63,237 nt of DNA from JAAYBQ01 sp035403465 (GCA_035403465.1 DAONFG010000015.1:1-63237); one strand, 5' to 3'; counted from the stretch's first letter, positions 7,132-15,029 are shown. Numbers and translations: made by a program. Notes: generated from the sequence alone by a model not told the origin.

Positions 7132-7185
7132 GCCTAACGTCTTCTTACACGCAAAAAAGTTGCATATAAGTCACAATCTGCGTCA
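7132..7185 (-). other. Degenerate attC or attI-like site at the array edge
   Basis: R' box GTTAGGC (complement of 7132-7138) is preceded on the minus strand by GTGTAAGAAGAC, which resembles the L'-R' half of the full sites (CATAAGCAAAAC). CTTATATGCAA upstream can pair with TTGCGTGTAAG using G-T pairs. No RYYYAAC box closes the other end, so it is either an eroded attC or the attI half-site. GTTAGGC and GTTAGAT occur again side by side at 7238-7252. Confidence 0.5.
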
Positions 7186-7563
7186 AATCTTCACAGTCTG
7201 TCTCGCTGCCAAAGTATTCGCCATGGTTTAAATACTCATCTAACCGCCTAACATGCCAAAATTATCATGTCAAGAAAGAATAGAAAAATTTGCGTATTGG
7301 ATTGTTTTATATTTCTACGGTTCAGGATTCATAAAATTTATGCTGCAACGTACAGGCGAGCGCCAGGACGGCAGCGACTGCGACTGAATCTGACATGGAT
7401 GTTGGACTCAGCGCCGCAAGCCTTCATGCTAAAGCAATACCACTGTGAATATATGCTTCCTGTTGTATCTGCACAGAATAACTGCATGCTGCTTCAAGGA
7501 AGGCCAGTCGCCGCATGAGACGCTTAGAGCCCCTGCGGCAATTGAGCAGCGTCTTTTCTTTTG

Positions 7564-7595
7564 GTTCCTTTCTTTGGACGAGCAAAGAAAAGAAC
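7564..7595. repeat. Palindromic intergenic repeat
   Basis: Arms GTTCCTTTCTTTG (7564-7576) and CAAAGAAAAGAAC (7583-7595) differ at one base and flank GACGAG. Very similar palindromes are scattered in unrelated bacterial genomes. No function can be assigned. Confidence 0.6.
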
Positions 7596-7773
7596 AAACA
7601 CTGCGTGTATTGAATACCGCAATATACCATGAGGTAAAAGTTATAGTCACACCCATACATCGATATTATATGAATTCATATACATTCTTTTTCATCAGGA
7701 TCCCGGCATTCCGCTGCATTGCGGCCGGAATGTCTGGATTGTTTCATGATACAGGAACCATTTTCAACTCACT

Positions 7774-7975
7774 TTCCGGTCATGTTCCGGTCATTTCTAG
7801 TCATGTTCCAGTCATCTCCGGTCATGTTCCGGTCATCTCCGGTCATCTTCCGGTCATTTCCGGTCATTTCCGGTCATCTTCTAGTCATTTCTGGTCATCC
7901 TCTGGTCATTTCCGGTTCTTATCCGGCTCTTATCTGGCTCTCAGCTGGCTCTTAGCTGGTTCCTATCCGGTCATT
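7774..7975. repeat. Tandem array of 10-11 bp units
   Basis: About twenty degenerate units of the type GTCATNTTCCG, some 10 and some 11 bp long, drifting at the end to GCTCTTATCTG. Because unit lengths mix 10 and 11 bp, it is not a clean reading frame, and the average is close to one helical turn. Confidence 0.8.
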
Positions 7976-8170
7976 AAAAAATAACAGTAACCCCTGTATC
8001 CTGGAGATTTATCGCCGCTGAAGCTCGTTCGAAATGACAAAGGGTATCATGGACAGATTGCTTCGCTGCGCCCGCAATGAAAGCGTTACGGCCGCAAGAT
8101 GTAAATAACTTGACTCTTTCGCTTAAATGTCTTATTTTATAAATTTACAATCAACCTGGCGGAGATGTAA

Positions 8171-9364
8171 ATGAAACAAACCCCATCTTTATTGCTTACC
8201 AACGCGACCCGGCTCTGGGTTGCGGCTGACAATATCCAGCCCCCTTTTGTGAACCAGCTCATCTTTGACGGCACAGGCAGTTTTGACACTGAGAAGCTTG
8301 CGGAAGCGATCAAAACAGCTTCAAGCGCGAACCCGGGCAGCCGTTATGTGCTCAGGGGTACACTTGGGCGCAGCCGCTGGGCCGATTCGGGCATTACGCC
8401 ACGCCTGCGGGTTGTTGACGGTGCAGGGTGGGACGGCATGGGGCCGCAGGGAGCGCCTGCCTGCATCAGTGAAAGGCTCTACGTGAATAAGGGTCCATCC
8501 TGCGAGGTGGTCATAATCCGCGGCAACCCGCTGCGCATCCTTTTCCGCACGCACCACGGAGTCATGGACGGAAGGGGGACCATGACCTGGGCCGAGGATA
8601 TATTCAGGGCGCTCAGGGGTGAGCCGGTAATAGGTTCGGATCCATTTGTCTCTGAAAATGAATTGTTGAATATATCTGCGGGTAAAATTGAAAAGGCCAT
8701 ATCATATGTTTATGGCGCGCCCACGGGCAGGGCCCGGGGCAGGGCAATGGGCATCACCTGGAAAAGGGTCATCGCCAAGGGGAGCTACAAATTACTTCTC
8801 CCCAAAGTCATGATCTGCGTGGCGCGGCAGGTCTGGAAACATTCACCTGAAAACGCGCGCTTCGGCATATCCGTTGACATGAGGTCTCGCAGGGAGAGCC
8901 TTCGTTCGACCAACAACCTGACTAACGCTTTTTTCATCGATTTCGGACCAGGGATGAAACCGGGTGAGCTTTCGGAACTCATCGTTCGAAGGCAGAAGAA
9001 CCGCGAGGACGGCACCTATACACTGGAGGACAGGCTCATATGCCATACCCCGCTCTGGCTTCTGGGCATGATCATGAAGCGCGAAACACTGGCTCACCAT
9101 AAATCCGGGCAATACCGCTATTCCGCATATGTATCCAACATGGGCCGTGTGCCACTGGAATCTTTTTCAGGCGGGGGCTTTACTGCAGAGTCGTTCTGGG
9201 GGATTCCCCCTGGACTGGGAATGGTGCCCCTTTTCCTGGGTGTGGGGGGACATGCTGACCGCGTGGAACTTGTCGCGTCAATGCCGGAGGTCCTGGCTTG
9301 TGACGGAAGGCTTGATACCCTGATGAAAGATATACTTGAAGAACTTGCCGGCATGAAGGACTAA
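8171..9364 (+). CDS. Condensation/acyltransferase-like protein (HHxxxDG)
   Basis: 397-residue protein of the CoA-dependent acyltransferase superfamily (NRPS condensation, PapA, wax synthase relatives). The catalytic motif HHGVMDG lies at about residues 128-134 after a strand (LRILFRT). The C-terminal half has the floor-loop-like YVSNMGRVPLE at about residues 318-328. Start ATG 8171 follows GGCGGAG. Nothing beside it forms a pathway, so the acyl donor and acceptor are unknown. It is GC-rich in contrast to the preceding array and marks the return to the host backbone. It could equally act in lipid or secondary-metabolite esterification. Confidence 0.7.
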   Translation: MKQTPSLLLTNATRLWVAADNIQPPFVNQLIFDGTGSFDTEKLAEAIKTASSANPGSRYVLRGTLGRSRWADSGITPRLRVVDGAGWDGMGPQGAPACISERLYVNKGPSCEVVIIRGNPLRILFRTHHGVMDGRGTMTWAEDIFRALRGEPVIGSDPFVSENELLNISAGKIEKAISYVYGAPTGRARGRAMGITWKRVIAKGSYKLLLPKVMICVARQVWKHSPENARFGISVDMRSRRESLRSTNNLTNAFFIDFGPGMKPGELSELIVRRQKNREDGTYTLEDRLICHTPLWLLGMIMKRETLAHHKSGQYRYSAYVSNMGRVPLESFSGGGFTAESFWGIPPGLGMVPLFLGVGGHADRVELVASMPEVLACDGRLDTLMKDILEELAGMKD

Positions 9365-9388
9365 GCCGGCATAAAATTATCAGCAGGC

Positions 9389-9613
9389 TTATTTAGCCGC
9401 TTTTTTTTTCTTTTCGCTCTCTGCCAGCTCCCTTGCCTCTTTAACCGCTTTTGTAAGGGCTTCGATAACGTCGGGCTTAATGTCAAAAAGCAGGCCGTTA
9501 TCCTTGCAGAGTTTTTTTGTCTTTTTTATCTCGGCCATGAGAGGCGCGGGTATGCTGACCCTTAACAGCACATTCTTGATTTCTTCTTTCTGGTCTTTTC
9601 TTACAACAGCCAT
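9389..9613 (-). CDS. Small basic protein, possibly ribbon-helix-helix DNA binding
   Basis: 74 residues. Residues 13-30 (NVLLRVSIPAPLMAEIKK) look like the beta strand and first helix of a ribbon-helix-helix protein. The rest is helical with a Lys-rich end. The gene has AGGGAG (complement of about 9617-9622) upstream of the ATG. A large inverted repeat at 9657-9705 lies just upstream and would be a natural operator for a dimeric repressor. The assignment is weak and based on pattern only. Confidence 0.5.
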   Translation of the reverse strand: MAVVRKDQKEEIKNVLLRVSIPAPLMAEIKKTKKLCKDNGLLFDIKPDVIEALTKAVKEARELAESEKKKKAAK

Positions 9614-9656
9614 ATCTCCCTCCGGTTATACTTTATTTCAGATTTTTCCCGGATCC

Positions 9657-9705
9657 AGGGGAACCGCCTGTTTAATAATTGTTATTAAACAGCAGGCATT
9701 CCCCT
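9657..9705. promoter_or_regulatory. Large inverted repeat, candidate operator
   Basis: Interrupted palindrome: AGGGGAA ... TTCCCCT on the outside, GCCTG/CAGGC-like arms next, TTTAATAA/TTATTAAA inside, centre TTG. It lies about 45 bp upstream of the small basic protein (minus strand). It is too far from any 3' end to be its terminator and has no T-run. Confidence 0.5.
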
Positions 9706-9856
9706 TGTAATCCCGGAAGGAACCATTCTACTGGTATCCCTGATTCTGCAGAATCACTTATTGCCAATTAAAGCTATACTAAATGCTGTGATATTTGTCA
9801 ATATATTTTGCTATTATTTTTGCTTTTTTATTTTGCTATTTTTTTTGCTTTTTAGA

Positions 9857-9885
9857 TTGACATTTAATGATGCTCTATGTATACT
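9857..9885 (+). promoter_or_regulatory. Sigma70-type promoter
   Basis: TTGACA (9857-9862), spacer of 17, TATACT (9880-9885). It points to the 69-residue ORF at 9932, about 40 bp downstream. It is a near-consensus housekeeping promoter. T-rich repeats (TTTTTGCT) precede it. Confidence 0.75.
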
Positions 9886-9931
9886 ATGGCTGCGGGTTGT
9901 AAAATAAACGGAGTTCATCAAAGGAGAACTT

Positions 9932-10141
9932 ATGAAGAAGGGCGGATCAATGGTAACAGCGGTTTTCGGCAGAATTAACGATATTGTGTCAACGGTTGAA
10001 AATATTCATGGTGATATAGCGGGAAAGCCGGGCAATAAAGATGCAAAAAGTATCCGCAAAGAGCAGAGAAGAAACGGTGTATACGGTATCATCAAATCGA
10101 TCAATGGCAGGATAGGTGATGCTGTCTCCCGCATGTTTTAA
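9932..10141 (+). CDS. Small basic hypothetical protein
   Basis: 69 residues, pI clearly basic, with a repeated pattern: VFGRINDIVSTV near the N-terminus and IKSINGRIGDAVSRMF at the C-terminus, so two amphipathic helices of similar design. AAGGAG lies 7 bp upstream of the ATG, and a near-consensus promoter precedes. It is followed 78 bp later by the 2TM protein gene, possibly in one transcript. Family not recognised. Confidence 0.65.
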   Translation: MKKGGSMVTAVFGRINDIVSTVENIHGDIAGKPGNKDAKSIRKEQRRNGVYGIIKSINGRIGDAVSRMF

Positions 10142-10219
10142 TCAGCAGCGGGTAATTCTGACTGGTTTATCTTGAGATTAAAAATTAAAATTATAAATAA
10201 GGAAAAGGTTTAATACACT

Positions 10220-10618
10220 ATGGCAAGTAAAGGATCAAAAATCGGGTTCGGGTATCATTTAACTGCATATTTAGCAGTGAATGCAATTTTAGTATGGATC
10301 AACCTTGATAAATACCCGCAGTATTTATGGGCTGTATGGCCGGCGGTCGGCTGGGGGATCGGGTTAATGTTTCATGGATTGGGTATATTTGTATTCCCGG
10401 GAAGCAGCAACAAGGGATTTTTTAATCATTTAACAGCATTTATACTGGTCAATGCGGTTTTAATCTACCTCAATTTGACTTTATACCCGGCATACCTGTG
10501 GTTTAAATTCCCCTTGATCGCCTGGAGCTGCATGCTGGTTTTTCACGGCTGGAGAGTCTTCTGGAAATTCAGTCACAAAAAGAAGGATGCAAAGAAAGAG
10601 GCAGCACCGCAGGCATAA
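10220..10618 (+). CDS. Tandem 2TM-domain membrane protein
   Basis: 132 residues made of two copies of the 2TM domain: HLTAYLAVNAILVWINL... MFHGLGIF (about residues 13-58) and HLTAFILVNAVLIYLNL... VFHGWRVF (about 70-115). Each copy has two membrane segments, giving four in all, followed by a Lys/Ala-rich cytoplasmic tail. The His in each HLTA and FHG is conserved in both copies. The start follows GGAAAAGG. Function unknown; in other bacteria this domain occurs next to sensor kinases, which are absent here. Confidence 0.75.
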   Translation: MASKGSKIGFGYHLTAYLAVNAILVWINLDKYPQYLWAVWPAVGWGIGLMFHGLGIFVFPGSSNKGFFNHLTAFILVNAVLIYLNLTLYPAYLWFKFPLIAWSCMLVFHGWRVFWKFSHKKKDAKKEAAPQA

Positions 10619-10749
10619 ACTGCATGCGCCGGGAGGGGGGAATTATTATTCCCCCACTGACCTTATAGCTGTTCCCGCCATATTCCGGTCAGCAGGATTC
10701 TGCTTGAATTCCAGCTGACCCGTATTAAACATGTCATGCGGAGAATACC

Positions 10750-11523
10750 ATGATAAAACTTGAAAACGTATCCCTGGACATATACGGCGCGAAGCGAAGG
10801 ATCCTCTCGGGCATAAACTGGCACATCAGGCCGGGCGAAAACTGGATTCTCTTCGGCAGGAACGGTTCGGGCAAGACAAAGCTGCTGGAGGTGATCACCG
10901 GCTACATTTATCCCTCAGGGGGCGAAGTCTGCAGGTTCGGCGAAGCCGGCATGGGACACGACATACGCGATACCAGGACACGCATAGGATACATAAGCTC
11001 CGCGCTTAAAGAGAAGTTCACTATGCACGAGACACTTCTTGACTCGGTGCTGGGCGGACTCTACGCGTCAGTGGGACTCTACCGTAAACCTTCACAGGCG
11101 GACACGGAGCGCGCGTCACGCCTTATCGCCGATGCCGGGTTCGGCGGCAGGGAGCACGATACAATCGGTCACCTTTCTGACGGTGAAAAGCAGAAGGTCA
11201 TGATGCTGCGCGCACTTATAAACAACCCCGAACTCCTGATATTTGATGAACCTGCCGCTGGCCTTGACATAGTTGCCCGCGAGGAACTGCTCGAATCAAT
11301 CAGCGCTGTCGCCGGCCGCAAAAATATAGCTGTAGTGTATGTGACTCACCACGTGGAGGAGATAGTCCCGCTTTTTGATAAAATTTTCATCATAGATAAG
11401 GGATCATGTTTCTTCAGCGGTACAATAAATGACGCATTAAGTAAAAATAAATTCTCGGAGGTTTTCGGCCGCAGGATCGAGGTTATTCAGAGGAACAGCC
11501 GCTTCCATTCGTCTGTAAACTGA
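10750..11523 (+). CDS. ABC transporter ATPase subunit, ModF-like
   Basis: 257-residue nucleotide-binding domain. Walker A GRNGSGKT is at 36-43, signature LSDGEKQ at 142-148, Walker B LLIFDEP at 162-168, D-loop GLD at 171-173 and switch His in VTHH at about 200. At the Q-loop position it reads ISSALKEKF without a glutamine, as in single-domain ModF/YlmA-like ATPases. No permease or binding protein is nearby, so it may act in trans or outside transport. Start is ATG at 10750 after GCGGAG. Confidence 0.88.
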   Translation: MIKLENVSLDIYGAKRRILSGINWHIRPGENWILFGRNGSGKTKLLEVITGYIYPSGGEVCRFGEAGMGHDIRDTRTRIGYISSALKEKFTMHETLLDSVLGGLYASVGLYRKPSQADTERASRLIADAGFGGREHDTIGHLSDGEKQKVMMLRALINNPELLIFDEPAAGLDIVAREELLESISAVAGRKNIAVVYVTHHVEEIVPLFDKIFIIDKGSCFFSGTINDALSKNKFSEVFGRRIEVIQRNSRFHSSVN

Positions 11524-11551
11524 CGCGGAAGCGGCGTGGTCCGGTATATGT

Positions 11552-11740
11552 TTACCTGCCGGTAAGTCCGGCAGAATTAATTACCAGGTACCTCATGTCA
11601 AAGTTCTTTTCAAGACGCCCTGTTCCCGAACATGAATAGCATGCTTTTCTCCAGGATTCATTCTCGGGCTCAACAAGAAGCCCGGGGAACATTTCACGTA
11701 AATCCCCGTTTATATTGACATCTCTATTTTCAGTTTTCAT
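11552..11740 (-). CDS. Small CxxC hypothetical protein
   Basis: 62 residues with one CYSCSGTGR element (about residues 34-42), similar to half of a DnaJ-type zinc knuckle; no second CxxC is present. GAGG lies 9 bp upstream of the ATG. It is convergent with the ABC gene and divergent from the FGE gene. It may be a minor real gene or a fragment. Confidence 0.4.
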   Translation of the reverse strand: MKTENRDVNINGDLREMFPGLLVEPENESWRKACYSCSGTGRLEKNFDMRYLVINSAGLTGR

Positions 11741-11909
11741 AATTCAACCTCAATAGTATTGAGATGTACCCGGCCGCGCGTTGTTACATAAAAAACATCC
11801 CGGCCCCCGGCGGGAAAAGTACTTGAATTATCCTGCGTAACCGGTTACCTTGCTGAAGTGCTTTTGCAGCCCGGCACAAAATCCTTTTACAGGTTATTCG
11901 GAGTGATAT

Positions 11910-13031
11910 ATGAAAAAAATGCTTTTATGTGCAGGAACTTTAATGCTGTTTACTGGCCTTACTATTGGTGCCGGAAAAGCGGTCGGCAGGATCGCCAGCA
12001 TAGATTCCGGGAAGAAGGTAGTTATAGTAAACGTAGAGTCAGGGATTGACCTTAAAATGGGTGAGATGCTTGAGATAGATTCCGGCAGCGGTAAGATAAA
12101 ACTGGAAGTTACATACCCCATGCAGACCGTGGCCAAATGTAAAATTAAGGGTAAGGGCCTGATTTCGCAGCTGAAGAAGGGAATGGTGGTGTCCAGGTAC
12201 AGTGAGGATGCAGAGACTGTTTCTGATAAGGTCGATGACGCATCTTTGAAAAAGACAGGTTTTACCGAGAAGTTCGGTGATACGCAAATGGTTTACATCG
12301 AAGGCGGAATCTTTACAATGGGCACCCCTGACATGGAACCGCAAAGAGAAAGTGACGAGGTGCAGCATGAGGTGACCCTGTCGCCATTCTGGATAAGCAA
12401 GTACGAGGTTACACAGAAGGAATACACCGATGTCACTGGAGTTAATCCATCCAATTTTAAAGGTGATAACCTCCCTGTTGACAGTGTAAACTGGTACGAC
12501 GCGGTTGAATTCTGCAATAACCTGAGTAAAAAGCATAACCTTAAGCCATACTACAAAATAGACAGGAATAAGAGGGACATCAATAACTCAAACAATGAAG
12601 ATAATCTGAAATACACCGTAACAATACTCGGCGGTAACGGGTTCCGTCTTTCAACAGAAGCTGAATGGGAATTCGCCTGCAGGGCGGGTACAACAACAGC
12701 ATACTCCTATGGGAACATCCTTGACGCGACTATGGCAAATTTTTCCGGCGCCAACAGGAACACGACAACGGCAGTGGGGAGCTTCCAGCCGAACGCGTAC
12801 GGCTTGTGTGATATGCACGGCAATGTGTGGGAATGGTGCTGGGACTGGTATGGTGAATACACCGGGCCTGTTAAGGATCCGGCGGGTGCGGTTACCAGCA
12901 CTGTCCGGACAATGCGCGGGGGTTCATGGAACAACCTGCCTGTATTGTTGAGGTCTGGACGCCGCACTCACCTTTTGCCCAGCAGTAACGGTTTTTACGC
13001 AGGGTTCCGCGTGGCACGCTCGGCTGATTAG
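11910..13031 (+). CDS. Exported protein with formylglycine-generating-enzyme (SUMF1-type) domain
   Basis: 373 residues. The signal peptide is residues 1 to about 21 (LLCAGTLMLFTGLTIG). Residues about 25-90 form a small beta domain (GRIASIDSGKKVVIV). The FGE-sulfatase domain spans about 125-372: MVYIEGGIFTMGTPD, ISKYEVTQKEY, PVDSVNWYDAVEFCN, RLSTEAEWEFACRAG, LCDMHGNVWEW, MRGGSWNN and GFRVARS. The active-site Cys pair of true sulfatase activators is not evident, so a binding or structural role fits better. Start follows GGAG. It is a single-gene unit. Confidence 0.88.
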   Translation: MKKMLLCAGTLMLFTGLTIGAGKAVGRIASIDSGKKVVIVNVESGIDLKMGEMLEIDSGSGKIKLEVTYPMQTVAKCKIKGKGLISQLKKGMVVSRYSEDAETVSDKVDDASLKKTGFTEKFGDTQMVYIEGGIFTMGTPDMEPQRESDEVQHEVTLSPFWISKYEVTQKEYTDVTGVNPSNFKGDNLPVDSVNWYDAVEFCNNLSKKHNLKPYYKIDRNKRDINNSNNEDNLKYTVTILGGNGFRLSTEAEWEFACRAGTTTAYSYGNILDATMANFSGANRNTTTAVGSFQPNAYGLCDMHGNVWEWCWDWYGEYTGPVKDPAGAVTSTVRTMRGGSWNNLPVLLRSGRRTHLLPSSNGFYAGFRVARSAD

Positions 13032-13116
13032 AGTGAAGGGGGCGGGTTGAGTGAAGCTGACTACAGTCATCCCGATGCGGCATTAACTGAATCAGGACAC
13101 TTTTACATTCATAAAG

Positions 13117-13149
13117 ATTCCGGTATTCCCCTGGAGGGGAAACCGGAAT
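13117..13149. repeat. Hairpin repeat in intergenic space
   Basis: ATTCCGGT, one bulged A, TTCCCCT, loop GG, then AGGGGAA and ACCGGAAT: a 15-bp stem with one bulge. It lies between the convergent FGE gene and the small-ORF operon, so it could stop both, though no T-run follows. Confidence 0.55.
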
Positions 13150-13196
13150 GACATTATTTAATATCAAAACCTGTTTTTAACAATCGACTTATCAGT

Positions 13197-13349
13197 CTAC
13201 TCCGGGTCAACACCCATCTTCCCTGTCAGTTCGTCTATATTTATGCGGATCACATTGACCTTTGCCAGGTCCTCGTCCGTTGCAGGTGTGAACTCGAACC
13301 CGCGCCCGTACTTCTCCATGAGTGAATCAATCGCCATCATGGTAAACAT
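13197..13349 (-). CDS. Small protein, third gene of a small-ORF operon
   Basis: 50 codons: M-F-T-M-M-A-I-D-S-L-M-E-K-Y-G-R-G-F, then FTPATDEDLAKVNVIRINID and a short acidic end. A GGTG box precedes the ATG. The coherent amphipathic composition suggests it is translated. It starts 12 bp after the stop of the 33-residue ORF. Family not recognised. Confidence 0.45.
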   Translation of the reverse strand: MFTMMAIDSLMEKYGRGFEFTPATDEDLAKVNVIRINIDELTGKMGVDPE

Positions 13350-13361
13350 AATTCACCGGTG

Positions 13362-13463
13362 TTATATATGGCACATTGTCAGCGCGGCGGCAGCAAGTTT
13401 TCCGCAGACCTGGAACGGGAGCATGTTTTCGCATTTCTCTTTTGACAGCCATACCACGGGCAT
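13362..13463 (-). CDS. Small protein, second gene of a small-ORF operon
   Basis: 33 codons, MPVVWLSKEKCENM then a Cys- and Ala-containing tail ending in CHI. GGTG precedes the ATG, and the gene lies 11 bp after the winged-helix ORF. It has three cysteines in 33 residues. It might be one protein with the downstream ORF broken by a frameshift, since both are short and adjacent. Confidence 0.35.
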   Translation of the reverse strand: MPVVWLSKEKCENMLPFQVCGKLAAAALTMCHI

Positions 13464-13474
13464 AGTTCACCTGT

Positions 13475-13690
13475 TTAGACCCATTTTGTTTTGCAGAGGT
13501 GCATGCCTTCAGACGATACCTGGTAACCCTCGGGGTGCTCGTATATCAGGAGTTCGGACTTCAGGTCTTCAAGCATCGCCCGCAGTGCTTTCCCGCTCAG
13601 GCCGGTCTCGGTTTCAAGCTGGTAGAGCGTAATGAATCCCCGGTTGCCCGCCCTGTGATAGATTTCATATAGGATATCGGTTCTGTTCAT
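13475..13690 (-). CDS. Small winged-helix-like protein
   Basis: 71 residues from MNRTDILYEIY. The pattern ITLYQLETETGLSGKALRAM (helix-turn-helix) followed by a two-strand wing (LLIYEHPEGYQVS) is that of small winged-helix proteins. An upstream extension to 13732 exists but begins in non-protein-like sequence. It heads a cluster of three short minus-strand ORFs. It may be a local transcription regulator; target unknown. Confidence 0.55.
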   Translation of the reverse strand: MNRTDILYEIYHRAGNRGFITLYQLETETGLSGKALRAMLEDLKSELLIYEHPEGYQVSSEGMHLCKTKWV

Positions 13691-13766
13691 GGCACGTAAA
13701 CAATCATACAAAAGGCAGGTGACAAGGGGCAAGTACTATTCAAGGGGAAAAATTTAAAGTTCAGTT

Positions 13767-14126
13767 TCAGCCGGCAGTGGAGCAGAGTTTTTGCAGGTAA
13801 TCTGTTTCAAACTTTCTGCCCGTAATAACTGAAAAGAATTTTTCAAGATGTATCGTGTAGAAGAGTTTTCGTATGGAGGGATTAAGATCGAAAAAAACCA
13901 GTTCAATGTTTTTATTCATGGTCTCATTGAAAAACCTGACCAGTGTGCCTATTGAGCTTGAATCTATTGATGTGAGCTTTGAACAGTCAATGGCTATAAC
14001 TTTAGGCTGCTTTGCTATCAATTCCTCCCATGTATTCAGCAGGACATTGATACTTTCGATGAAAAGCTTTCCGTTAAGGTGTACTATTGAAATACTTCCC
14101 TGGTCTTCAACCGTGATCTTCATCAT
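13767..14126 (-). CDS. STAS-domain anti-sigma factor antagonist-like protein
   Basis: 119 residues from ATG 14126, chosen because AAGGAGG sits 6-8 bp upstream; longer frames lack a RBS. The STAS fold is clear: SIVHLNGKLFIESINVL, VIAIDCSKLTSIDSSSIGTLVRF with the phosphorylatable Ser region, and IELVFFDLNPSIRKLFYTI. SpoIIAA-like proteins bind an anti-sigma kinase and are released by phosphorylation. No kinase or phosphatase gene is adjacent, so partners lie elsewhere. Confidence 0.85.
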   Translation of the reverse strand: MMKITVEDQGSISIVHLNGKLFIESINVLLNTWEELIAKQPKVIAIDCSKLTSIDSSSIGTLVRFFNETMNKNIELVFFDLNPSIRKLFYTIHLEKFFSVITGRKFETDYLQKLCSTAG

Positions 14127-14504
14127 GGCGTTCCTCCTTGCATAACGGAAACATGGTACTGTTTCCCGGCAGTTTATTATATTCACGCATAATACTGCTG
14201 CTTTATTATTGTCGGAATTATGGAGCAGTTTTATAAGCTATTAATCTCATCATGTTTTTTAAAAGGATACAGGCGCAGGCCTTTTGTATTTTATTAGTGT
14301 AAAACTGCGTATTTTTATCATTTTCCGGAGCATTGTACACATTGTTCCGGAAAAATGTCAACTATTAAAACTGAACAACGGGTTTTGGGATGAAAGATGA
14401 AGCATAAACCGGGTAATTTTTTCCGGGAAAGATATTTTTGCCGGTTATTCCGGTTGAATAATATGGTGCCTGCATTATCATTCTGCATATATTGCGGAGG
14501 ATTT

Positions 14505-15029
14505 ATGGTATACGATCTTGGAGATAAAAAAGTAATATTTAATAGCAATGATTATTACATCGCGGAGAGCGCGCATGTAATGGGTGATGTGGAGATAGGT
14601 GACGCCGCAAGTATCTGGTTCAACGCAGTGATAAGGGCAGATTCAGGGAAGATAATAATCGGTGACCGGAGCAATGTCCAGGACGGCTGCGTATTTCATG
14701 CCGAGGGGTGGAACAGGCTTGTGCTGGGGAAGGGGGTCACTGTGGGGCACCTGGCAATGCTTCACGGCTGCACAGTGGGTGACAATACTCTGATAGGAAT
14801 AAATTCTGTGGTGCTGGATGAGGCTGTAATAGGGAAGAACTGCATTATAGGCGCCAACGCGCTTGTAAAGGCAAAGAGCGTAATTCCCGACGGGTCTGTT
14901 GTAATGGGATCACCGGGCAGGATAGTGCGGGAAATTACTGAACTGGATATAAAGCTTATAGAAGCGGCCGCGAAACATTATGTTGAGAACGGCAGAAAGT
15001 TCAGGGAGATTCTGAAGGTTGTGAGGTAG
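14505..15029 (+). CDS. Gamma-carbonic anhydrase-like hexapeptide-repeat protein
   Basis: 174 residues from the ATG at 14505, which has GGAGG 5 bp upstream; this gives the usual family length. Left-handed beta-helix hexapeptides run from about residue 20 to 135 (SIWFNAVIRAD, NVQDGCVFHAE, VTVGHLAMLHGC, LIGINSVVLD). The zinc-ligand histidines of gamma-CA are represented by FHAE, GHLAMLHG. The C-terminal helix ends the protein. Activity as anhydrase, transferase or only a trimeric scaffold cannot be told. Confidence 0.87.
   Translation: MVYDLGDKKVIFNSNDYYIAESAHVMGDVEIGDAASIWFNAVIRADSGKIIIGDRSNVQDGCVFHAEGWNRLVLGKGVTVGHLAMLHGCTVGDNTLIGINSVVLDEAVIGKNCIIGANALVKAKSVIPDGSVVMGSPGRIVREITELDIKLIEAAAKHYVENGRKFREILKVVR

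Larger units (their letters stand above)
6126..7137 (-). mobile_element. Integron gene cassette 1 (DUF4238)
   Basis: 1012-bp cassette, first of the array in reading direction. It starts TTAGGCGCAATTG at 7137 and ends with the near-complement CAACTGCGCCTAAC at attC D. It holds one gene split into two overlapping frames (6904-7101 and 6227-6907). The R' box at its 5' side (GCCTAAC at 7132-7138) adjoins a degenerate attC- or attI-like sequence, not a full attC. Confidence 0.75.
7190..8160. other. Gene-free region with repeats
   Basis: No open frame here looks like a protein on either strand. The longer frames run through repeats. It has an inverted repeat at 7564-7595 (13-bp arms with one mismatch, loop GACGAG), of the kind often dispersed between bacterial genes, a 10-11 bp tandem array (7774-7975), and half of a TTCGAAATGACA element at about 8030. 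I searched it for an integron integrase (tyrosine recombinase motifs such as H-L-R-H) and found none. Confidence 0.6.

Noticed and set aside
7774..7975. CRISPR array
   Set aside because: Units are 10-11 bp, degenerate and without spacers; no cas gene is near.
7267..7984. Several frames of 60-180 codons on both strands between the array and 8171
   Set aside because: They cross the palindrome at 7564-7595 and the 10-11 bp tandem array; translations are low complexity with no protein-like pattern or RBS.
7190..8170. Integron integrase gene
   Set aside because: No frame has tyrosine recombinase motifs; the region is repeats.
11910..13031. Sulfatase-activating formylglycine-generating enzyme
   Set aside because: Only the fold is shared; the catalytic cysteine pair is not seen and no sulfatase gene is in the window.
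13243..13632. 129-codon plus-strand frame
   Set aside because: It is antisense to three short minus-strand ORFs that have start signals and better composition.
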